From contig JALPQD010000241.1 of the NCBI GenBank assembly GCA_023101885.1, forward strand, positions 62,001-126,000: DNA of 64,000 nucleotides. Direction: 5' to 3'. Position numbers and translations under genes: made by a program. The notes beneath the pieces are model-generated. The model saw only the letters and a list, made by a program, of their open reading frames with translations, searched no databases and had not been told where the DNA came from. The DNA is from Typhlomys cinereus. Taxonomy: Eukaryota > Chordata > Mammalia > Rodentia > Platacanthomyidae. This document shows, in pieces, positions 56,081 to 64,000 of this stretch (within the stretch, counting starts at the first letter, position 1; every line of letters begins with the position of its first letter).

Positions 56081-59000
56081 TTTTTTTTTTTTTGCTTTTT
56101 TTTATTAAAAATTTAATTATACATTTTAAAATTTTTTTACCAGTTCCCTCCCTCTCCCTCCTCCCCCCGAACCCCTCCTCTTCCCTCCTCTCCCTCCCTA
56201 TCCCCCAGTGCCTCCCCCCCAATTCCCAGAGAGTCCTTTATTGTTTACGCCTAACTCTCCACTGGGTCTTCCTCTCCAATGACATAAAAGGACCTAGTGG
56301 CATTTCCATAAGCCCTTTCTCTTGTTCCCCTTAAGCATAGGATCACTACTATGGCTGTCAATCACCTTGCCTCCAGGGGTCTCGGTGCCCTTAACAGATG
56401 CTAGACTTTATGAGGGCAACAGTGCACTGGACATTGCGCAGGGCATGCAAAGTCCCATTATGATTGCTTTGGCCCCAACTATTGTTGAGAATCTTGCAAA
56501 TCGTTGCTCCTCCCATCCTTTTGCTCTTACAATCTTACCGCCCCCTCTTCCGCAAATGTCCCTGAGCTCCAGGATGGGGAGAGATTAGGCTGGCCTAGTT
56601 CTAGGTGGTTGATACAGAGTCTCTGAAGTTCTGGATTGTGGATTGGTTGATTTTCTTTTGCAGTTTTGCTGCTCCTGCAATGCCCTTCACTCCATTCTGC
56701 TGGGCACTGTATGTCACCCCCTGGCCAGAGACAAAAGCTGTTAAACTGGAGTCTTGTTATAATAGCACATTCAAGAGTAGATGTAATAAGAGTAGGAAAC
56801 CTCAGTGAGGGAGAGGTCCATCACCCATTTGCGAAATGATTACTTTTTATCTGCTAGACTATATGCCCTCCCCTTCTGGTGAGATCAGGAAAGAACATCT
56901 GTGAACTTAACCAGGTTTCTCATTACTTACTTGCAGCCCTTGATGGAGGCCTATTTTCTCTGCTGTAAGATGGTCCCCTTTCTACTTGTTTCTGGTTTGG
57001 CCCTCCTACCCCATCTCTCTTGTTCATAATCCTTGCAATTACTGTGTACATAGGTTACTTTAAGTGTCTCAATGTGGGCTGGATGAGTTTGGTACTAGGA
57101 GCCACCTATTAAGGGAGTACATACGGCGCTTAATTTTCTGGGTTTGGGATACTTCACTTAATATAATTCTTTCTAATGACATCCATTTCCCGCAAATTCC
57201 AGTAATTCATCATTTTTGATGGCTGAGTAGTACTCCATTGTATAGATGTACCACAGTTTCCTTATCCACTCAGTCAACTGTTGGACATTTAGGTTGATTC
57301 CATGACTTTGCTATTGTAAACAGTGCTGCTATGAACATGGTCGAGCTTGTGCTATCGAGGCAAACCTCTGCTGCATGGGGGGTTATTCCCAAAAGTGGGA
57401 TAGCAGGGTCATATGGCATTTCAATCTTTAATTTCTTTAAGAATCTCCAGACAGCTCGCCAGAGTGGCTGTATGAGCCTGCATTCCCACCAACAATGTAG
57501 GAGAGTTCCCCTCTCTCCACATCCTCTCCAGCATTTGTCGTTGTTTGTATTGTGGATTTTTGCCATCCTGACCGGGGTGAGATGATATCTCAGGGAAGTT
57601 TTGATTTGCATTTCCCTGATGGCAAAGGAAGTGGAGCATTTTTTAAGATATTTGTTAGACATTTTAATTTCATCCCTGGTAAAGTTTCTTTGAAGTTCCA
57701 TGGCCCATTTTTTAATTGGGCCAGTGTTTTCCTTGGAGTTTAGTTTTCTAAGTTCTTTGTGCACTCTGGACAGTAGAGCTCTGTCAAATACTGTGGTTAG
57801 TGAAGATTTTCTCCCATTCTGTGGGTTGCCTTTGAGCTCGTGTTACAATCTCTTTATCTGAACAGAAGCTCTTTAATTTCACAAGATCCCAACTGTTGAG
57901 AGTTGGTAGCAGTGACTGTGCCATTGGATGTCTGTTTAGGAAGTGTTGGCCTAGCCCAATCAGCTCGAGGGAGTTCCCTATCCTTTCAACTATGGTTTTT
58001 AAAGTCTCTGGCCTTAAATCAAGGTCCTTGATCCATTTGGAATTAAGTCTTGTACATGGTGACAAGTATGGGTCCAGCTTTAATCTTCTGCATGTGGAGA
58101 TCCAGTTTTGCCAGCACCATTTGTTGAAGATGCTGTTTCTTTTTCCATTGGATTCTTTGGGCCCCTTTGTCAAAGACCAAATGGCTGTATTTATGTGGGC
58201 TTATATCTGGGTCTTCAATCCTTATCCATTGATCTGTGTGTCTATTTTAGAGCCAGTACCAGGCAGTTTTTATAACTATGGATTTGTAGTATAGACTAAG
58301 GTTTGGTATGGTAATACCTCCAGCAGTGTTTTTGTTACTCAGCATTGTCTTTGCTCTCCTGGGTCTTTTGTGCCTCCATATGAATTTTGAGATTATTTGG
58401 TCAACTTCTTTAAAGAATTGCTTTGGGATTTTAATTGGTATAGCATTGAATTTGTATATTGCCTTTGGTAGGATGGTCATTTTTACGATGTTGATTCTAC
58501 CAATCCAGGAACATGGGAGGTCTTTCCACCTTCTGGTGTCTTCTGCTATTTCTTTCTTTAGGGTTTTAAAGTTTTCATTGTAAAGGTCTTTTACCTCCTT
58601 GGTTAGGTTTATACCAAGGTATTTCATTTTTTTAGGGGCTATAGTAAATAGGATTGTTTCTCTCAAGGCTTTTTCACTTCTTTCATTCTGGGCATATAGG
58701 AAGGCCTCTGATTTTTGCACATTTATTTTGTATCCTGCCACACTGCTGAACTTCTCAATTAGTTCCAGGAGCTTCCTGGTGAAGTTTTTGGGATCACTCA
58801 GGTATAAGATCATGTCATCTGCAAATAGGGATAGTTTGACTTCTTCCTTGCTGATTTGAATCCCTCTTATGTCCCTTTCTTGTCTTATGGCTTCAGCTAA
58901 GACTTCAAGTACAATATTGAATAGAAGTGGTGAGAGTGGACAGCCTTGTCTAGTTCCTGATCGAAGTGGGAATGCTTCCAATTGTTCCCCATTGAGCATA

Positions 59001-59120
59001 ATCCTTGCTGTGGGCTTGTTGTATACAGCTTTTATTATATTGATAAAGGTTCCTTTCATTCCTACAGTCTCTTGCGTTTTGATCATAAAAGTCTGTTGGA
59101 TTTTGTCAAAGGCTTTTTCT
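56081..59120 (-). repeat. Tandem L1 3' unit, copy B
   Basis: It begins with 13 T, a GC interruption and 8 more T before the 3' UTR, and shares ORF2 sequence with copy A up to 59,120 ('aaaggctttttct'). From there it continues without a break into upstream ORF2. About 3,040 bp. Confidence 0.9.
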
Positions 59121-60921
59121 GCATCTATCGAGAGTATCATGTGGTCTTGGACTTTGGACTGGTTTACATGATGAATTACATTTATTGACTTGCGTATGTT
59201 GAACCAACCTTGTGTGCCAGGGATGAAGCCTACTTGGTTCCCGTGAATGATCTTTTTGATATGTTTTTGAATCCGATTTGCTAAGACTTTGTTGAGAATT
59301 TTTGCATCTGTGTTCATCAGAGAGATCGGCCTATAGTTTTCTTTTTTAAGTGAATCTTTATTAGGTTTTGGGATTAAGACGATATTAGCTTCATAGAAGG
59401 AATTTGGCAGTGTTCTGTCCTTTGCTATTTGATGGAACAGTTTAAGGAGTATTGGTGTTATTAACTCCTTAAATGTCTGGTAGAACTCTGTCCTGAATCC
59501 ATCTGGTCCAGGACATTTTTTAGTGGGAAGATTCGAGATTACTTCTTCAATTTCCGTGTATGTTATAGGACTATTTAAATAATTCACAACTTCCTGATTC
59601 AATTTAGGTAAGTTGTGTTTACTTCGAAATTCATCCATCTCTTTTGTGTTGTCAAACTTCACAGAGTACAAGTTTTTGAAATATGATGTTATAATTCTCT
59701 GGATTTCTTGGGTATCCATAGTGATAAGTCCATGTTCATTTCTAATTTTGTTAATTTGGGTTTTCTCTCTCTTGCTTTTGGTTAATTTAGCTAGGGGTGT
59801 ATCAATCTTATTGATTTTTTCAAAGAACCAGCTTTTTGACTGGTTGATTTTTTTCTATTGTTTTCTTAGTCTCGATTTAAGATATTTCTCCCCTTATTTT
59901 GCTAATCTCCTCTCTTCTACTACTTTTGGGATCAGATTGCTCAAGTTTCTCCAAAGCCTTAAGCTGCATCGTTAAATTATTTATTTCTGATGCTTCCAAT
60001 TTTCTGATGTAGGCATTAAGAGCTATGAACTTACCTCTTAGAACAGCTTTCATTGTGTCCCAGAGATTTTGGTAAGTTGTATTTTCATTTTCGTTCACTT
60101 TCAGGAAATCTTGAATTTCCTTTTTAATTTCTTCCTGAATCCAGTTCTCATTCAGCATCATATTGTTAAATTTCCAGGAGTTAGTGTATTTTCTCTTGTT
60201 TGTTGTGTTGTTGTGGATGTCCAGCTTTAGGCCGTGGTGGTCTGATAGGGCACAGGCTAGAATTTCGACTTTTTTGTATTTGTGTAGATTCATTTTATGG
60301 CCCAATATGTGATCTATTTTGGAGAAAGTTCCGTGTGCTGCTGAGAAATATATGTATTCTTTGGTGCGTGGGTGAAAAGTTCAATAGAGATCTGTAAGGT
60401 ACATTTCAGTAAGGGTTTGGTTAAGCTCCAAAGTGTCTCTGTTAAGCTTTTGACCTGTTGATCTATCCCATGTTGAGAGGGCGGTGTTGAAATCCGCTAG
60501 AATTATCGTTTGGGGGTTGATTTCTTGCTTTAGACGCTGTAGGGTTTTCTTAATGAATGTGGAGGGGCCCGTATTGGGTGCATATATGTTCAGTATTGTG
60601 AAGTCTTCCTGGTGAATTGTACCTGTGACTAAAATGTAGTATCCATCTGTGTCTCTTATGATTTTCTTTGAAGTCCACTTTGTCTGAAAGCATAATTGCT
60701 ACCCCTGCCTGTTTCTTGGTTCCATTAGCTTGCAAGATTTTGGACCAGTCTTTCATTCTTAGGAGGTGCCTATGTTTTGTGGTGAGATGAGTTTCCTGAA
60801 GGCAGCAGATTGTTGGATTGTGGTTTTTAATCCAAGTTTGTAATCTATGTCTCTTAATTGGTGAATTAATGCCGTTGACATTTAATGTTATAATGGAGAA
60901 ATTATTTTTAATTCTGGACAT
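57095..60921 (-). pseudogene. L1 ORF2, near full length, frame-broken
   Basis: ORF2 gives L1 its endonuclease and reverse transcriptase. The start at 60,921 (MSRIKNNFSIITLNVNGINS) fits the family and shows the N-terminal endonuclease with LNVNG and the catalytic Glu in CLQETHL. The frame breaks near 60,550, continues at 60,305-59,877, breaks again, and reopens for 490 codons (59,719-58,247). Later pieces are 58,173-57,784 and 57,764-57,270. The last stops at a 2-base insertion near 57,269, after the C-terminal cysteine motif; a further 1-base insertion near 57,110 shifts the expected stop at 57,095. Expected length is about 1,275 codons. At least four frame defects make it non-functional. Confidence 0.9.
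58247..59719 (-). CDS. L1 ORF2 reverse transcriptase segment (open, 490 codons)
   Basis: This is the longest open frame in the window and a part of the broken ORF2 above, not a separate gene. Visible RT landmarks in order: PGPDGF (residues 70-75), IPKPNKD (116-122), NYRPISLMN (128-136), SIDAEKAFD (197-205), [14 protein letters not shown] (255-268) and the catalytic FADD (299-302). The thumb and connection region follows to residue 490. The Met at 59,719 is internal to ORF2 and unlikely to be used. One residue stretch, [13 protein letters not shown], sits where L1 usually has '[12 protein letters not shown]', so the block is well kept. Without the endonuclease in frame it cannot mediate normal retrotransposition. 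Confidence 0.85.
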   Translation of the reverse strand: MDTQEIQRIITSYFKNLYSVKFDNTKEMDEFRSKHNLPKLNQEVVNYLNSPITYTEIEEVISNLPTKKCPGPDGFRTEFYQTFKELITPILLKLFHQIAKDRTLPNSFYEANIVLIPKPNKDSLKKENYRPISLMNTDAKILNKVLANRIQKHIKKIIHGNQVGFIPGTQGWFNIRKSINVIHHVNQSKVQDHMILSIDAEKAFDKIQQTFMIKTQETVGMKGTFINIIKAVYNKPTARIMLNGEQLEAFPLRSGTRQGCPLSPLLFNIVLEVLAEAIRQERDIRGIQISKEEVKLSLFADDMILYLSDPKNFTRKLLELIEKFSSVAGYKINVQKSEAFLYAQNERSEKALRETILFTIAPKKMKYLGINLTKEVKDLYNENFKTLKKEIAEDTRRWKDLPCSWIGRINIVKMTILPKAIYKFNAIPIKIPKQFFKEVDQIISKFIWRHKRPRRAKTMLSNKNTAGGITIPNLSLYYKSIVIKTAWYWL

Positions 60922-60978
60922 TTTTTATGTTTAGTAGATTTTGTAAGCATGTTGTTTGATATTTATATTTTGTTGGTA

Positions 60979-62029
60979 TTATACTTCCCTTCTGTCCTCC
61001 TGGATGTGCTTGTTCTTTTCTTCAAGCTTGAGTATCATTTTTAGCATTTTTTGAAGGCCTGGTTTGGTAGACATGTATCCCTTCAAGTTGTCTTTGTGCT
61101 GGAAAACTTTTCTTTCTCCCTCAATCATGACAGATAGTTTTGCCGGGTATATCAGTCTGGGTTGGCATTTTTGCTCATTTAATACTTGAAGTATGTCTCT
61201 CCAAGCTCTTCTTGCTTTTACTGTTTCCATTGAGTAGTCATTTGTTATTCTAATAGGTTTACCTTTAAAAGTGACTTGCTTTTTTTCTCTTGAAGCTCTC
61301 AGCACCTTTTCTTTGTCTTGAATGTGGAGTGTTTTGACTATTATTTGCTGAGGCGATTTTCTATTTTGGTCATATCTGTTTGGAGTGCGAAATGCCTCTT
61401 GTATTTGGATAGGCCTCTCATTCTTTAGTTGTGGGAAGTTTTCATTTATGATGAATTGAAATATTTCCTCAGGTGTGGTATTTTGGGATTCTTGTTCTGG
61501 TATTTCATGAATGCGCATGTTAGGCTTCTTCAGGGTGTCCCATATTTCTTGAATGCTCCTCTCCAGTATTTTTTTGGCTTTAACAATCTCTTCCATTTAG
61601 CTGGTTAATTCTCCTACTTTGTCTTCAAGATCTGAGATTCTATTTTCTTCCTCATTTGTTCTGCTGATAAGACTCTCTGTGGAGTTTTGGTTTGAAGATA
61701 ACTTATCTCTTAGTTCAATTTTAAACTCTGCCTGAGACTGTTTTACCTGCTCTATACCTATTTTTGTTTCTTAAACTGTTTTTCTCAGCTCCTCCAGGTT
61801 CCTGTTCAAAGTGGTTGACATGGTTATTTAACTCTTCTCGGATTTCCTCTTTCATATTATTAATCATGGTAATGATCATACTCTGAAAGTCGTTATGTTG
61901 GGTCTGGCTTTCATGGCTATTTTCTATGGATTTGTTCTGGTCGCAATCCATCGTTATGGGATTGATTCTTTTGGTGGGAGATTGTTCTTGGGTTTTGTTT
62001 CTCGTGGATCTACACTTTGACTTGTACAT
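60979..62029 (-). pseudogene. L1 ORF1 (RNA-binding chaperone), disrupted
   Basis: ORF1p is the trimeric RNA-binding protein that packages L1 RNA. The N-terminal piece starts at 62,029 (MYKSKCRSTRNKTQEQ) and holds the first part of the coiled coil (around MKEEIREELNNHV). A frameshift at about 61,765 moves the coiled coil (NRISDLEDKVGEL) to another frame. An in-frame TAA at about 61,597 precedes the final 205 codons (61,596-60,979). That piece carries the RRM and C-terminal domain: KILERSIQEIWDTL, NFPQLKNE, then the basic KARRAWRDIL helix. Two lesions, so no full ORF1p. ORF2 begins about 57 bp downstream, the normal L1 spacing. Confidence 0.9.
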
Positions 62030-62842
62030 TGTTGTTTTGTTTTTTTAGGACCTTTCAGTTTCTGTGTTTTTCACTGAATCGATGTAGTTGGTATTGTTAT
62101 ACCTGCCAGTTGTTACTAGTGCTCGCCTTGGATTGGGTATGTTTGTGTATTGGTATTGTTATATCCTAGATGAGACTACTAGGATGTTAGTACGTCAGTT
62201 AAGTAACCAGGGGATGAATATAAGTATGGTAGTGCACTTTTACCATCTAGTGTGTTGGTGAAATGTGAGGGTGGGTGATGTACTCCCTGGAGTTGTATAT
62301 TTTTGGGGTGGCTGTATGAGGAAGCTGACCTACAACATTGATACTAGAAAGGATCAGTAAGGTGAGAGAAAAGAAAAAAAAAAGGTTTACTTATCTTTAG
62401 GCTGGATGTGAAGAGTCTCACATGTGATACAATGGTTGTAGTGAAGTCCAGATGTATGGCCTGTGTTCTCTTTGTTCCTTAGAGTTTTGCTTGAGTTTCC
62501 TTTGGGCTCTATTGCATTCTGAGTAGCAGTGTGTCTTCCGTGGACCACGTGCGTAGGTCCCCGGTGGGCCAGAGAGGCAGAGGGTCTTATGTCGATGGCA
62601 GAATTCTTCACCTGCGACCTGGGGGGGGGGGGGGCGGGGGGGCGCGGGGGCAGGAGGGCAGGAGGGGCTGGTGTCCGGGGCGGGGCCCCGGAGGCTAAAC
62701 CAGTGGCCGCGTGCGGGTGCTGCTGGCCGGGCAGCTCGGCTCTGGGTTGGGGGGCGGGGCTGGGAGGGGCTCTCTCTCACCTGGGCGCTGGTCGGGGTTC
62801 GGCGTGGAGGGGGGCTGGGGTCAAAGCCAGCGGCCGCGCGCA
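62030..62842 (-). promoter_or_regulatory. L1 5' UTR with CpG-rich internal promoter
   Basis: The outer 320 bp (62,520-62,842) are strongly GC- and CpG-rich in an otherwise AT-rich window, ending exactly at the TSD. They include a long G-run (62,621-62,641, plus strand) that is C-rich in L1 sense. The inner part (62,030-62,380) is AT-richer. L1 5' UTRs carry an internal RNA polymerase II promoter, and many also have antisense activity. Promoter function here is inferred from position and composition, not from recognised binding sites. Confidence 0.7.
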
Positions 62843-62858
62843 CAACATGTAGATTCTT
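62843..62858. repeat. TSD, right (large L1)
   Basis: Exact copy of 53073-53088. Confidence 0.95.
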
Positions 62859-64000
62859 ACTATGAGCTCCTGCCACATTATTCTCAAGGTCTCTCAAACC
62901 TCCAGGGCTGTTCTTATTTCCAAAACTCCAGGTAAATAAGAAGATTATATTCTGATCTTTTAATGACTTATTGCAAAGATTGGAGGACTGAGAATAGCCT
63001 TGGGCTTTTCTTTCTGAGAAATCAGTCAATTGATGAGTTGGTGATTTCCCATACAGAATGACATGTACAGGTAATGTGCAGTAAGTCAAGCATACATTGA
63101 AATTTGTTCTTTATGCACCTCCTAAAAATTCAGTCATCATCATCATGATTTATTTCATATATTTTGAGCCTAAGTAATGTAGAGGATGGGTATTTGGATT
63201 ATCAATTTCTTTGAATCTTTGCTAGTCACAATTGAAAAGGGATACTATAGGATTCGGTTGAAATGCTGAATGTTCTGAGAGTTTCATTCCATGATTATTG
63301 ATTGACAAATAGTCATGTGGATAATTGTTTTAGTGAAATATCTAAATATTAAAGGCTATCCTGTGGAAGAAAATATGAATTATTTTACATTGATCTATAG
63401 AGAAATACTAGGAATAATGTCTTAAAGTTTTAACAAAGAAGTATTTTAATGATTGCAAAGGTGACCTTTCTAATAATTAGATTCTTTTAGAATAGAATTT
63501 TGACCAGTTGCCTTGGGAATTTCTGTTAAGTCTTACTGGGTTTGGAGTTTTCCTTGATTTCAGTTGTGCTCCATACCAAAGTCCCTAATTCAAGAGATTA
63601 TATTTTCCTGTTCCTCTGCATGAACATGAACTGAAATATTATGTGCAAAACAAAATCATATTTAATTACTTGTTAAAGTGGGGCCAGTTTCTTAAATGTA
63701 CCATTTTTATTTAAAGCCATATTTCCCCCCATATTTCAATAGCCTACAATCCTTTCCCAAAAGTCTTCTTGCTAACCAACACATATTTGAACTTCTCTAA
63801 TCTATAGCTATATAAACTAGCTCATAAAAAAATTAATGTCTGAAAGCATGATCCTGAATCTCTTGATGACCTGAGCAGAATATTTCCCCTTCCTAGCTTT
63901 CAGTATCTTAATATTTTTAAAATAATCATTTGTAGTAGATTACCTCTGGAGTTTCTACAGGCTTTAATGTGCTGTGATTGCATTTATCAACTTTCCCCAC
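62859..64000. other. Unique non-coding DNA
   Basis: No gene, RNA or repeat recognised. It continues the unique sequence interrupted at 53,088. Confidence 0.5.

Larger units (their letters stand above)
53089..62842 (-). mobile_element. Near-full-length young L1 with internal 3-kb tandem duplication
   Basis: On the minus strand the order is CpG-rich 5' UTR (62,842-62,030), ORF1 (62,029-60,979), ORF2 from 60,921, 3' UTR and poly(A) near 56,081. Then a second copy of the same 3' three kilobases, from mid-ORF2 at 56,080 to a poly(A) at 53,089. One 16-bp TSD brackets everything and none was found at the inner junction except the ambiguous homologous edge. Copies 53,089-56,080 and 56,081-59,120 are almost identical, differing by scattered substitutions and small indels. 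ORF breaks indicate loss of activity. L1 mobilises itself and the SINEs of this window by target-primed reverse transcription. Confidence 0.9.

Noticed and set aside
56322..56588. Plus-strand open frame repeated at 53,271-53,579
   Set aside because: Both are antisense to the duplicated L1 3' UTR; the repetition reflects the L1 copies, not a gene family.
58308..58583. Plus-strand open frames duplicated at 55,281-55,556 and neighbours
   Set aside because: Antisense shadows of L1 ORF2 in the two tandem copies.
62520..62842. CpG island of a host gene promoter
   Set aside because: The CpG-rich block ends exactly at the L1 TSD and lies at the L1 5' end, so it is the L1 promoter region.
62418..63089. 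223-codon minus-strand open frame
   Set aside because: It crosses from unique DNA through the TSD into the GC-rich L1 5' UTR. Its proline-rich middle is a by-product of C-rich sequence, and a frame spanning an insertion edge cannot be an old gene.
1..64000. CRISPR arrays, operons or other prokaryotic systems
   Set aside because: No spaced direct repeats, no dense coding and no Shine-Dalgarno-led genes; the repeat content is mammalian throughout.

Overview
The window looks like intergenic or intronic DNA from a myomorph rodent. It has no intron-bearing host gene, no rRNA or genuine tRNA gene, and nothing prokaryotic. The rodent call rests on the repeats: B1 (7SL-derived), B3 (B2-type, tRNA-headed) and B4-type SINEs, L1 remains from ancient L1M through Lx-like to a young lineage, MIR relics and MaLR-type LTRs. 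Two copies of a young tRNA-headed SINE have a body I do not recognise from mouse or rat, so I suspect a non-murine myomorph. I cannot name the species. Family names come from recalled consensus similarity and exact coordinates of diverged repeats are approximate.

Layout. 1-14.5 kb: mostly unique DNA with B4 SINEs, a MaLR LTR split by a (GA)n tract, a possible further LTR, and two palindromic structures (790-821 and 1930-2032). 14.5-28.6 kb: L1 3' ends in both orientations, an old L1M 3' end, MIR relics, B3 and B4 SINEs and a second MaLR LTR. 28.6-39 kb: broken ancient L1M sequence on the plus strand, overlaid by B1, B3 and B4 SINEs and by a younger 5'-truncated L1 (33,370-35,049) that carries the young SINE in its ORF2 end; both insertions keep target-site duplications (TSDs). 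39-53 kb: largely unique, plus an Lx-like endonuclease-domain relic, an L1 with a 5' inversion, a 153-bp L1 stub with TSD, and the second young SINE with TSD.

53,089-62,842 is the main object. It is a minus-strand L1 insertion of about 9.75 kb bounded by one 16-bp TSD. It has a CpG-rich 5' UTR, ORF1, ORF2 and 3' UTR, but its 3' three kilobases (mid-ORF2 to poly(A)) occur twice in tandem. ORF1 and ORF2 both carry frame breaks, so the element looks dead. The longest open piece (490 codons) holds the reverse transcriptase core with an intact FADD box; the other copy has lost that box.

The only coding content I can support is retrotransposon-derived. I found no evidence for a new multi-gene system. 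The observations most worth checking are the internally duplicated L1, the unrecognised SINE, the nested 100-nt hairpin near 2 kb, and the 5'-inverted L1.
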